Shown: positions 1-7,178 of the stretch, one piece after another
How the letters are laid out: each line of letters begins with the position of its first letter
How positions within the stretch are numbered: the first letter of the stretch is position 1
DNA from: a virus
IMG/VR virus record: IMGVR_UViG_3300050821_013159
Location: 1-21,002 of that record
Reading direction: 5' to 3' (one strand)
DNA: 21,002 nt
Position numbers and translations under genes: made by a program
Notes under the pieces: model-generated
What the model was told of the DNA's origin: nothing
The model's database searches: none
The model's input: the letters and a program-made list of their open reading frames with translations, nothing else

Positions 1-1584
1 TACTGTGTTGCCGCCCGGGGCTCCATATATTGTTATCTTGACATCGTTCGGGTTGATACTATTCTTAGAGTTCTCGTGGTGCGCAATCGCCGCAATGAGC
101 TTGGACATCGTCTCCTGGTCGTTCAGGTCCAGGCGTTGGTTGGCCGCGAACCCGGTCCGGTGAGAGACATCTCCAATGTAGGACCTAGTGTCGTTCTCGT
201 TAGGAGGTGCCCACTTGCTGACTATCTGCTCTATGGTGTCGAGGTGGTCGCGGTTCTGGTACAGCGCGAGCTGCCGGGCCATGGCCCGATATCCCTCCTC
301 CGGAGAAGAGAAGCTTTGGAAGCCAGTAGATGAGCCAGGCGGCCGGAGGTTGCCCGGATTATTGCTTGTTGAGGGTATGGGGTAGCCGAGCGAGTTGTAG
401 GAGCCACCGCCCCCGCCCGCGAACGACTTAGTCAAGTTGCCGGCCGCCGCCGGGGTCCCGCCTACCCAACCCGCTACCTTGATAACGTAGTCCGCGATGA
501 CCCCCAGCCCGTCTACAAAGGCCACGACCTTGTCCTGGAAGTCCTGGGAGCCGAGGTACTTGGCCCCCTTCTCCAGACCAACAGCTAGGTCCTCAATCCA
601 CTCCTTTAGCTTGGGGGCGGTTAGGAAGGCGGAGACGGCCTTGGTAGCCCCTACGGAGAGGTCATTCAGGGACGGTATCAGGGGCTGTAGACCCTTGACA
701 AACGTATTTTCAATGGTGGAGCCCGCCCGTTCCATCTGGGTAGAGAAGTCCTGCCAGATTTTCGCGTTGCCTGGGGACAGACCTAGCGTGTTCTGGTCCG
801 CACCAAACCCCGCCTGGAGCTGCTTCAGTTCCGCCGGGCTCGTGTTGCGCAGGCGCTGGGCGTCCTGTAGACTGAGAAACTGATTTAGACCACGAGCCTG
901 GAGCACCTGGGCTAGCTGGGCCTCGGGGGTACTGTCCACGATCTTCTTGAGTTGGGTCAGTAGCTGAGAGCCGACCTGTGCACTGTTCTGGTTATCGATA
1001 TCACGATTGCTGAGACCCGCTCCATATAGGGCGCTCCTCTTGGTGACGTCGTGTTGGGCCTCGTTCACCGCCCCGAGGAATGAGCCCGGGTCTACGAGAC
1101 GACCGAAGTTGAGCCCGAAGGCCGCCTGCTGCCCATAGCTGATGCCTGTGCCGAGAGACGACCGGCGGCCGGAGGCGACACCCTCGGCCAGCCGCTCAAT
1201 GCCGAATAGGCCTCCGGCTCCGAGGAGACCGGAGAACACGCTGGTCAGGGCAGTCCACTTCAGGAGCGAGGACGTGATGGCCGCGACCTTGCCCACTGCC
1301 TCACCTGTGGAGCGGTTGATATCTCTCCATACGTCCGCGTTGGAGCGTAGCAGGCGGTTGGCGGCCTGGTGGGCCTCGTTGAGTAGCTTCTGTTTCCCGA
1401 TGGAGGCTGCCTGCTGGAGGACGAGGTCCCTGAAGCCCTTGACGCCCTGCTGCTGAGCCTCAGCCATCTTCTTCCAGTCCATGGGGGTGGACTTGAGCGC
1501 GGTCTGATACTGCTGGAACATCTTGTTAAAGCGGGTGAACGCCGTGTCATTAACGTCGATGTCTATGATAGATCGGACCGGCAC
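1..1584 (-). CDS. Tail tape measure protein with C-terminal peptidoglycan-hydrolase-like domain (partial, runs off left edge)
   Basis: The frame is open from a GTG at 1584 to base 1 (528 codons) without a stop; the true end lies outside the window. The GTG follows an AGGGGA ribosome binding site and lies 5 bases past the stop of the frameshifted chaperone frame; an in-frame TAA just upstream rules out a longer start. The N-terminal part is helical and Gln/Ala-rich, followed by a hydrophobic Gly/Ala stretch (roughly residues 115-140), as usual in tape measures. From about residue 408 a distinct domain starts with NNPGNLRPPG, followed by FQSFSSPEEGYRAMARQL and WAPPNENDT. This resembles the peptidoglycan-degrading domain of phage virion proteins, so the protein may both set tail length and open the cell wall during DNA entry. 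The position after the chaperones supports the tape measure call. The hydrolase activity is inferred from motif similarity only. Confidence 0.82.
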   Translation of the reverse strand, partial: MPVRSIIDIDVNDTAFTRFNKMFQQYQTALKSTPMDWKKMAEAQQQGVKGFRDLVLQQAASIGKQKLLNEAHQAANRLLRSNADVWRDINRSTGEAVGKVAAITSSLLKWTALTSVFSGLLGAGGLFGIERLAEGVASGRRSSLGTGISYGQQAAFGLNFGRLVDPGSFLGAVNEAQHDVTKRSALYGAGLSNRDIDNQNSAQVGSQLLTQLKKIVDSTPEAQLAQVLQARGLNQFLSLQDAQRLRNTSPAELKQLQAGFGADQNTLGLSPGNAKIWQDFSTQMERAGSTIENTFVKGLQPLIPSLNDLSVGATKAVSAFLTAPKLKEWIEDLAVGLEKGAKYLGSQDFQDKVVAFVDGLGVIADYVIKVAGWVGGTPAAAGNLTKSFAGGGGGSYNSLGYPIPSTSNNPGNLRPPGSSTGFQSFSSPEEGYRAMARQLALYQNRDHLDTIEQIVSKWAPPNENDTRSYIGDVSHRTGFAANQRLDLNDQETMSKLIAAIAHHENSKNSINPNDVKITIYGAPGGNTV

Positions 1585-1588
1585 GATG

Positions 1589-1903
1589 TCACTTTCCCCT
1601 GATTAAGGCTAATAGCTTTATTAGGTCTCGTTGTCGGTACTGGTGAGCCGAGGAGTAGTGGAACTCCTCGTTGTCCGACTGCTTCATGTAGTCCGCAAAA
1701 CCCTCCGTTGAGGCCCAATCAAGTATCCAGGAAACTATGCCACCTTGACCGTCACGCCAGAATTGACGGCAGTTGTCAATTTCGGCAAGGAAGCGACGAA
1801 CTCCGAACAGGTTGATAATGTAGTTTGCGCATCCCAAAGTCTTGCAGCCCCGCCAATCATCGCCTCCCTCGTCCCCCCGCGATGCATGGACCAGGTCACA
1901 GTA
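1589..1903 (-). CDS. Tail assembly chaperone, -1 frameshift extension (GT-type second frame)
   Basis: This frame has no good start of its own (a TTG at 1837 is the first possibility) but is open upstream to the T7 slippery site at 1903-1909. Entry by a -1 slip gives a 245-residue fusion: 141 residues from the upstream frame plus 104 from this one, beginning YCDLVHASRGDEG and ending LLALIRGK. This is the arrangement of lambda gpG/gpGT and of equivalent myophage genes, where a minor frameshifted product helps load tail tube subunits onto the tape measure protein. The frame ends 5 bases before the tape measure start, exactly where a GT-type product belongs. Function comes from position and architecture; I do not recognise a sequence motif in the extension. 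Confidence 0.8.
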   Translation of the reverse strand, partial: YCDLVHASRGDEGGDDWRGCKTLGCANYIINLFGVRRFLAEIDNCRQFWRDGQGGIVSWILDWASTEGFADYMKQSDNEEFHYSSAHQYRQRDLIKLLALIRGK

Positions 1904-2325
1904 AAAAAAGTCAGGATGTTCTCAACCTCGTCCATGTCCTCGGCCGAGAGAAGATTAGCCTTCAGGGCGTCGTCCAGCATGAGCTGCTGCCAGCCCTTGC
2001 CCTCTACCGGGTGGATGACGTAGGAGAGGCGCTTCAGCTCTCCGAAAACTCCCAGCTCCACCTCGTCCTGCAGGCCATGAGTAGTCGCAAACTCCCTCAT
2101 AGCCATCGCAGCTATGCGTGGACCAGCCATCATGGTCAGGTTCTCGTTGTAGATTGTAGCGAAGGTCTTGGAGAAGATCAGCCAGTAGCGCTTGAACACC
2201 TCGGGCGGGAGAGGCTGGCTATAGACGTAGTGAACCCGGTCGCCCACGTCCAACGGTAGGACAAGGGCGAGCTGCTTGTTGATCTTCTTGACCTGCTGTG
2301 GTAGTGCCAGCTGCGGGTTATCCAT
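1735..2325 (-). CDS. Tail assembly chaperone, unshifted product (G-type)
   Basis: A 196-residue protein starting at ATG 2325, one base after the stop of the tail tube gene, with a GGGA ribosome binding site inside that gene's end. It lies between tail tube and tape measure, the canonical chaperone position. Near residue 140 the reading passes through ILTFFTV, encoded over a T7 run that is a phased -1 slippery heptamer. Beyond it this frame continues another 55 residues to TVKVA and stop, overlapping the shifted frame. It is expected to be the major product and to bind tail proteins during assembly without entering the virion. The family is divergent; the call rests on order, size and the frameshift signal. 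Confidence 0.82.
   Translation of the reverse strand: MDNPQLALPQQVKKINKQLALVLPLDVGDRVHYVYSQPLPPEVFKRYWLIFSKTFATIYNENLTMMAGPRIAAMAMREFATTHGLQDEVELGVFGELKRLSYVIHPVEGKGWQQLMLDDALKANLLSAEDMDEVENILTFFTVTWSMHRGGTREAMIGGAARLWDAQTTLSTCSEFVASLPKLTTAVNSGVTVKVA
1903..1909 (-). promoter_or_regulatory. Programmed -1 ribosomal frameshift site (T TTT TTT)
   Basis: On the minus strand the seven T residues are read in frame 0 as (AC)T TTT TTT, matching X_XXY_YYZ with perfect phasing. After a -1 slip the next codon is TAC and the frame is open for 104 codons to 1589. The location inside the gene between tail tube and tape measure matches the widely conserved tail chaperone frameshift. I found only weak pairing downstream (GTCC with GGAC about 13 bases apart), so a stimulatory stem is not established. 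Confidence 0.85.
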
Positions 2326-2326
2326 G

Positions 2327-2767
2327 CTAGTCCCAGAGGTTGGCGTTGATTAGGTAGTACCCAGAGAACACGACCACATATGCCTCGCTCTCGCCCGAAT
2401 ATTCCTGAGCCTCCACGTTCTGGATGGAGCAGTTCAAGATCGGGTAGGGCGATAGGATGGTGCTGTCTGGTCGGACGGTGCAGTTGCCCAGAAGGGCGGT
2501 GGCCTCCTGCTGGCGCTTATATGCGTCCGCGAGGGCCTGTGCCTTGATCAAGCTAGCCCTGATCTCACACATCTGATAGGCCTCCGGGGACTGAACGAGG
2601 CCGGTCATGGTCTCGATGCCCTTGGAGGCGACTCCCTGGAGGGCTAGGCGTATGGCCTGTCGCCCGAGGTAGGAGGCGGTGATGTTGAGCGCAGGAAAAT
2701 CGTCCCAAGAGATGGATGCCTTGAGACGATTAAGCTGGCCCTGGGCGACTAGGGGATTGCCGGCCAT
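2327..2767 (-). CDS. Tail tube protein
   Basis: A 146-residue protein starting MAGNPLVAQGQLNRL with an AAGGAG ribosome binding site upstream of the ATG. It sits directly between the sheath gene and the chaperone gene, the standard tube position in contractile-tailed phages, and its length is typical of tube monomers. The C-terminal half (ILSPYPILNCSIQNVEAQEY) has the alternating pattern expected of the tube beta-barrel. No signal peptide or membrane segment. It would polymerise as the inner tail channel around the tape measure protein. The assignment is from order, size and family resemblance, not a catalytic motif. Confidence 0.8.
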   Translation of the reverse strand: MAGNPLVAQGQLNRLKASISWDDFPALNITASYLGRQAIRLALQGVASKGIETMTGLVQSPEAYQMCEIRASLIKAQALADAYKRQQEATALLGNCTVRPDSTILSPYPILNCSIQNVEAQEYSGESEAYVVVFSGYYLINANLWD

Positions 2768-2787
2768 GGTGATCTAGCTCCTTGAGG

Positions 2788-4167
2788 TTACTGTGACGGG
2801 AGGTCCGTCACGTTGACAACGAATAGGATGGAGATGAACCCGCGCTGCATGACCATCAGCACCGCAAAGCCGTTATAGGTGCCCACCGGGAAGTCGCTCG
2901 GGTTAGTGGCCACATAGTCTACGAACGGGATGGCGTTGATGACCGCCATCCCCGCGTAGACCCCGGTGTTGATATTGTTGTTGAAGGTCTGGGCGTCTAA
3001 CCCCACGGACTGGACCGTCCCATTGATCATCCCGAAGGTGACCCCGTCCGTCAGCACCCCATAGGCGACCTGCTGGAGCTGATCGATGCCCGACTGATCA
3101 TAATACAGGGGATTGATGGGGTTATTCGACCCGTTGATCACAGCGGCCGAGACCCGTATGTCAATGTTGATCTGGACCCAGTCCACACCGTACCAGAACG
3201 AGCCATCCCGGCCGTCCATAGTAGTGCCGTAGAACAGGATGATATTGGTTAGCTGACCCTCGGCTCCGGTTCCGGCCCAGTTGACGCCCGCCGCCTTGAG
3301 CGCGGTGAACAGGGCGTTATTGCCCGCGACCGGGTAAGGCGTGATATTGAACCCGAACGCAAATGCGGTGGGCGTCACCTTATTCGTTGGGGCAGGAGAG
3401 AGGTTGAGCAAGACAGCAAACATCCAGGCCGTGCCGTATTCAGTCGCGGGGACATTCGGGGCGTCCATGTAGGTAACCGCCCACTTCATATTCGCAAAGT
3501 TGGTGTAGTTCTCCTGGTTAACCTTGATGTGAAAGTAGGTCTTGGAGTTAGTCTTGGCGAACGTGTTTCCGAAGGGCGGGAAGGTCACCTCGGAGGCCCA
3601 CTCGGTCGGGACAATATAGCGATAGAACGGCTGAGTGGGCTGGGCCTCAATGTAGGTGTTCAGGGCCGTTACCCCGTCCGCAGGGTTACCCTCTCCCAAC
3701 TCCAGAATGGAGATTGCCACCGTCACCGGCTGACTAAAGTAGGTCACCACCGCCGCATTCAGCTCCGCCTCGTCCCCCGGTATCCAGGCCCCGGGAACCG
3801 TCTCAGAGCCCGGGTTGTTGGTCAGCGGGTAGGTGAAGGTGCTGGCCCCCGTTATCGTGCAGGCGAACCCCCCGTTATACGCGGCCGGGGTTGCCCCGGA
3901 TATGACTAGGTCAATTGTCTCTCCGTCCGGGAGACCGTGAGGTGCTGCGGTAGTCGCGGTGACCACACCGCCGGACCAAGTCAGGCTAGTGATGGGTGAG
4001 GCATTCGCCGCGATAGCCGTAAAGTCTGAGGGCTGAGTGATCAGGGCGGTCTTGCCCGCCGCTAACGTCGTGCCCCCCTGCGAGACAATCGCCCCTTTCT
4101 GCTGTAGCGTGCTAGGAGCCGGGGCAGCCAGTATGTTCAAGTTGACGGTAACAATCGGGTTGACCAT
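2788..4167 (-). CDS. Tail sheath protein (contractile), with an inserted beta-sandwich-like domain
   Basis: A 459-residue protein starting MVNPIVTVNLNILAA with an AGGGA ribosome binding site. It resembles DUF3383-type myophage sheath proteins: an N-terminal segment with an ALITQPSDFTAI-like stretch, a central body with DGRDGSFWYGVDWVQINID, and a C-terminal beta-rich region ending VVNVTDLPS. Sheath subunits form the outer contractile cylinder that drives the tube through the envelope. Residues about 58-128 form a separate block (APHGLPDGETIDLVISG, then AYNGG and TFTYPL) that looks like an inserted surface domain; a related block occurs in the cement-like protein at 8241-9125. The gene lies directly upstream of the tube gene. 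Its presence makes the phage a myovirus. Confidence 0.85.
   Translation of the reverse strand: MVNPIVTVNLNILAAPAPSTLQQKGAIVSQGGTTLAAGKTALITQPSDFTAIAANASPITSLTWSGGVVTATTAAPHGLPDGETIDLVISGATPAAYNGGFACTITGASTFTYPLTNNPGSETVPGAWIPGDEAELNAAVVTYFSQPVTVAISILELGEGNPADGVTALNTYIEAQPTQPFYRYIVPTEWASEVTFPPFGNTFAKTNSKTYFHIKVNQENYTNFANMKWAVTYMDAPNVPATEYGTAWMFAVLLNLSPAPTNKVTPTAFAFGFNITPYPVAGNNALFTALKAAGVNWAGTGAEGQLTNIILFYGTTMDGRDGSFWYGVDWVQINIDIRVSAAVINGSNNPINPLYYDQSGIDQLQQVAYGVLTDGVTFGMINGTVQSVGLDAQTFNNNINTGVYAGMAVINAIPFVDYVATNPSDFPVGTYNGFAVLMVMQRGFISILFVVNVTDLPSQ
3784..3996 (-). other. Inserted HGL/YNG-type domain within the tail sheath
   Basis: Sheath residues about 58-128 carry the pattern T-x-x-x-HGL, two residues, G, then I-S-G-A-x-P-x-x-YNG and x-x-T-F-x-Y. 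The same ordered pattern recurs in the cement-like protein at 8364-8600. Such blocks occur in various phage surface proteins as decorations. Boundaries are estimates from the pattern. Confidence 0.6.
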
Positions 4168-4178
4168 TGGATCTGTCC

Positions 4179-5219
4179 CTAGTTAAGAGGAATGATGTAG
4201 GTGGGTATCACGGTCTTTATCAGCTGCCGTGACATCTGCCTCGCCCGGTGCTGGTGGTAGTTGATCTCAAAGGTAGCCGTCTTGCGCTGGGCGGAGATGC
4301 CCAGCTCCGGCTGCGTTCTCAACTTCTCGTCCCGGATGGTCGGGATGTTGCGCAGCCCAAACGCCTCCGTGTCTAGCGTGAACTGATTGACGAAGTCCAT
4401 GAAGTCCAGCGCCGCGTTGTTGCGGACCCCGGAGAACGTGACCCGGACCGTCTCCGAGCAGAACTGACTGTGAGACAAGTCAGAAGATAGCCGGGGGGCG
4501 GAGGCAGTACCTTGGGTGGTCTCCGGGACGACGTGGACCGCTCCGAACGGCGGGACGAGGTTGAACGGCAGCTGCATCGACGGGTAGAGCGGGATCCCGG
4601 CGGACCGGAAGCCGTAGAAGGTGCTGTAGCTGTTGAACCCCAGCCAGATGGGGAGTGAGTTGGAGACGACCTGCTGGCCTAGATCGGCCAGGCCCGCGTT
4701 GTCCACGACCTGAGTGAGGAGGTCCGAGTAGACCGCCGTGCCCCGGTAGTGAAACAGGTCTGCCTTCTTGTAGAAGTAGCCCTGGCTGCCGAACGCGAAC
4801 GTCATACCCTTCGAGGTGCAGATGTAGGCCGTGCCCGGGGCCACGTCACGGAGGTCGTTGACCTCGGTGAGCGAGGTGAACACCGCCTCCACCGCCGTGT
4901 ATTCCAGCGCCTCCTCCTGGCGCTTCACGGCGTTGTAGTGGAAGGAGCCCGAGACCGTGATGGAGTTCGACCCCCCTGAGAGTATCTTCCCGGCCTGGTT
5001 TAGGTTGACGTTGTTCAGCTTCAGGGCACCCACTAGAGCGGACTTGGACAGCATCGTCGCCTTGACGTAGAACACAAACCCATCCGCCGGGAGGACGGTG
5101 CGGACGTAGAGGTCAAAGACCAGCTCCTGGTCGTCGGACAGGACCTGAACCCCCGTCGCGGCGTTCGCGGCAAAGCTGGAGTTCTTCGGGTTCTCCAGGA
5201 CCTCGTCCAGCGTCGGCAT
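4179..5219 (-). CDS. Phage structural protein of the neck/tail region, function unknown
   Basis: A 346-residue protein if it starts at the ATG at 5219 (MPTLDEVLENPKNSSF), whose A overlaps the TGA stop of the upstream gene (TGATG). A GTG at 5231 would add four residues but lacks a clear ribosome binding site. The protein has no membrane segment, and is rich in aromatic and beta-prone stretches (e.g. FVFYVKATML, YICTSKGMTFAFGSQGYFY). It lies between a gp10-like head-tail protein and the sheath, so a tail terminator, neck or tail-associated virion role is likely. I do not recognise the family. Confidence 0.7.
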   Translation of the reverse strand: MPTLDEVLENPKNSSFAANAATGVQVLSDDQELVFDLYVRTVLPADGFVFYVKATMLSKSALVGALKLNNVNLNQAGKILSGGSNSITVSGSFHYNAVKRQEEALEYTAVEAVFTSLTEVNDLRDVAPGTAYICTSKGMTFAFGSQGYFYKKADLFHYRGTAVYSDLLTQVVDNAGLADLGQQVVSNSLPIWLGFNSYSTFYGFRSAGIPLYPSMQLPFNLVPPFGAVHVVPETTQGTASAPRLSSDLSHSQFCSETVRVTFSGVRNNAALDFMDFVNQFTLDTEAFGLRNIPTIRDEKLRTQPELGISAQRKTATFEINYHQHRARQMSRQLIKTVIPTYIIPLN

Positions 5220-5650
5220 CAGTTCACCCACATGCGGAAGGAGTTCTGATATAGCCCCGTGTCGATGAACGAGGGCCGGGGCGGGCGCTTCTTGTAGGGG
5301 CGCTTGAAGCGGTGGGAGACGCCCTTCAGCGCGGCCTGGGTCGGGACCCCGGCAATTCCGTAGCTCTCAATCTCCTTCCGGTCCAGGAAGTCCCGGAAGG
5401 TCTGCTCGCCCTTCGAGGTCCCGGAGCCGTAGGGGTCAATCGTGGGCGGAGCCCCCATAAGAGTGCTCTCTAGAACGCCCAACATGCCCTCCGCGAGGTC
5501 GTCCGCGATCTGCTGCTGGTGGTGATCGTAGAACTGCTGCATGACCTCGTACTTGGCCTCTAGTATCTCCGCCACATCCCCGGTAGTCATGGCCTTGTCA
5601 CCGTAGTTATACGGCAACTCCGTGACCCCGAGGTGTAGCGTGAGCGTCAT
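5219..5650 (-). CDS. Head-tail joining / tail completion protein (HK97 gp10-like), tentative
   Basis: A 143-residue protein whose ATG overlaps the preceding stop (ATGA at 5647-5650), implying translational coupling. The middle is helical (EVMQQFYDHHQQQIADDLAE), and the C-terminus is basic and ends FIDTGLYQNSFRMWV. A late 'DTG-x-x-x-x-S' segment after a basic region is typical of gp10-like joining proteins that sit at the head-tail interface. Position between connector proteins and sheath agrees. The family call is by resemblance and context. Confidence 0.6.
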   Translation of the reverse strand: MTLTLHLGVTELPYNYGDKAMTTGDVAEILEAKYEVMQQFYDHHQQQIADDLAEGMLGVLESTLMGAPPTIDPYGSGTSKGEQTFRDFLDRKEIESYGIAGVPTQAALKGVSHRFKRPYKKRPPRPSFIDTGLYQNSFRMWVN

Positions 5651-6021
5651 GCTCCAGACGCTCCCAGGCCATAGTAATTGACGTTCAGCGTGCTGTTCGC
5701 TCCGAGGCCGATGGCCTGGAACTCCGCGAAGTCCGCTTCCCCTACCGTCAGGGGAGTATTAGCAGGCTGAGCGATGCCCGCCGCACCAGTCGGGGCGGCT
5801 CCGTCTGCCCTCCAGTTGAAGGCGACGGGAGAGGACACGACCGCGTAGGCGGCACCGTCGGGCACCGCTCCGTTGCCCGGGAGCGGGATGGCCGCCGCGT
5901 TCGTAATCGCCGCTGAGTCAAACCCGAGGGATTGGGAGGACACGCCCCCGGGTCCTACGAGATAGACCGGGATGGCCGAGAGCGGGTTGTCTCGCTCAAA
6001 GGGTGGGTTCTGCGTCGCCAT
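5647..6021 (-). CDS. Small virion protein, Ala/Gly/Pro-rich, function unknown
   Basis: A 124-residue protein with a strong AAGGAG ribosome binding site before ATG 6021. It has low charge, is rich in Ala, Gly and Pro, and is probably all-beta; it ends NSTLNVNYYGLGASGA. There is no signal peptide or transmembrane helix. Neighbours are a connector-like gene upstream and a gp10-like gene downstream overlapping by 4 bases, so a decoration or neck role is plausible. I do not recognise the family. Confidence 0.65.
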   Translation of the reverse strand: MATQNPPFERDNPLSAIPVYLVGPGGVSSQSLGFDSAAITNAAAIPLPGNGAVPDGAAYAVVSSPVAFNWRADGAAPTGAAGIAQPANTPLTVGEADFAEFQAIGLGANSTLNVNYYGLGASGA

Positions 6022-6030
6022 GTCGTCTCC

Positions 6031-6507
6031 TTAACTGAGGCCCCAATCAGAGCCGACTGCCTGAGCAATGCCGAGGTACTTCTGACCCCACGGTGTCTTC
6101 ACCAGCTGGAGGTCCGCCAGCGTCATATTCTTGACCCAGTCCGGGACCACCATGCTCTCGCTCGTCCCCTCGTCCGAGGTAGAGCTGATCACGCCGGTGA
6201 CGAACGAGTTGAGGTTTAGCCTCCGCCGGGTCCAGGCGAAGAAGGGGAGGGGAGGCTTGGAGTTCGGAACCGCCGGGGCGTCCGGCTCGTCCTGAGCTAT
6301 GTTGACCAGGGTGTCCCCCGCCAGGTTGTATACCGCGAGGAGATACTGGAGGGGCACAACCCTGATCTGGTGATTCACCAGACTTATGGCCTGATTGAAC
6401 GCCCACGTTATCCACTGCGACCCGTCCGGGAGAACAGAGGTGGGTATGCCCATCTCGTTTCGAACGAAGGTCGTGAAGCCGGTTAACGTGGGCCTGGGGT
6501 ACGGCAC
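6031..6507 (-). CDS. Head-tail connector/adaptor-like protein, tentative
   Basis: A 158-residue protein starting at GTG 6507, 6 bases after the previous stop. The N-terminus (PYPRPTLTGFTTFVRNEMGI) followed by a helix (WITWAFNQAISLVNHQI) looks like small adaptor proteins that bind under the portal. The middle has a Pro-rich segment and a motif LPFFAWTRRRLNLNSFV; the C-terminus ends VKTPWGQKYLGIAQ. Position after the capsid gene and before the tail genes supports a connector role. No specific family is proven. Confidence 0.6.
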   Translation of the reverse strand: MPYPRPTLTGFTTFVRNEMGIPTSVLPDGSQWITWAFNQAISLVNHQIRVVPLQYLLAVYNLAGDTLVNIAQDEPDAPAVPNSKPPLPFFAWTRRRLNLNSFVTGVISSTSDEGTSESMVVPDWVKNMTLADLQLVKTPWGQKYLGIAQAVGSDWGLS

Positions 6508-6513
6508 GAGAAG

Positions 6514-7050
6514 CTAATCTTCCCGACTACGGGACTTGCCGCGACCCGGCTTGGTTCCCTTGCCGCCGGTCTCCTCCAGGTCAGGCGTGACGCGCACACC
6601 CTCGGCGAAGTCTGTATCCGGCTTGCCCTCGGTCGGGACCTCCTCCACAGACATCTCCAGGGCCTTGAGGGCATTACCGCCTGAGCTCTCGTTGATCTGC
6701 TCCATGGTGGCCACCGCCGCCTGCTGGCGCTGGGTCTTACCGCGCTCGGCAAGGACACCCTGATTATGGAGCCACTGTCTCTTGAGGCGCTCCACTGAGA
6801 TGGGCTTCTCTGACCAGCACATGCCCGCATAGGGCCGGGTGCGATCAATCTCTGAGACGTGAATCAGCCCGTACTTGGCGTGCTGCTTCAGGATCATCTC
6901 AATGTCCGGGGCCTGGAGGTCTCCGCTGATCTTGATTTGACGCCCAATCGGAATATTCTGCATGCGCGGCGCAGGCGTTCGGGGCATGCGGTAGATGAAG
7001 TCCACGTTCTGGGACGAACAGTTGGCGATGTACATATTAACATTAGTCAC
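6514..7050 (-). CDS. Conserved virion-region protein downstream of the capsid gene, function unknown
   Basis: The frame is open further upstream (to 7113), but GTG 7050 is preceded by AAGGGAG at good spacing and gives a natural N-terminus, TNVNMYIANCSSQNVDFIYRM. An upstream start would place the beginning in the hairpin region. The 178-residue product has a compact N-terminal half (Cys11, the RMP repeat, IPIGRQIKISGDL) and a charged, probably disordered C-terminus ending KGTKPGRGKSRSRED. Similar short proteins sit next to capsid genes in myophages; role unknown, perhaps head completion. Confidence 0.65.
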   Translation of the reverse strand: MTNVNMYIANCSSQNVDFIYRMPRTPAPRMQNIPIGRQIKISGDLQAPDIEMILKQHAKYGLIHVSEIDRTRPYAGMCWSEKPISVERLKRQWLHNQGVLAERGKTQRQQAAVATMEQINESSGGNALKALEMSVEEVPTEGKPDTDFAEGVRVTPDLEETGGKGTKPGRGKSRSRED

Positions 7051-7082
7051 GGCTAGTCTCCCTTGTATATCTGAACCCCCTC

Positions 7083-7110
7083 CCTCCCCCCGGTTGTAAC
7101 CGGGGGGAGG
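7083..7110 (-). terminator. Long GC-rich hairpin downstream of the major capsid gene
   Basis: A perfect 13-bp inverted repeat (CCTCCCCCCGGTT / AACCGGGGGGAGG) with a 2-base centre, lying 69 bases past the capsid stop and 33 bases before the next gene. No U-tract follows on the minus strand, so a classic intrinsic terminator is not proven. A partial terminator, RNA-processing or 3'-stabilising element for capsid mRNA are alternatives. Confidence 0.6.
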
Positions 7111-7178
7111 CAACTGCGAGCGGGGTGGGGGACCCGAGCGCAGACAATACTCGCGGGACGTGGGGGGCGGTTACGCCC

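Noticed and set aside
1903-1909. T7 run as a sequencing homopolymer error
   Set aside because: Both the unshifted and shifted frames continue well past the run, the phasing is exactly right for -1 slippage and the gene position is where this mechanism is conserved; an error is possible but less likely.
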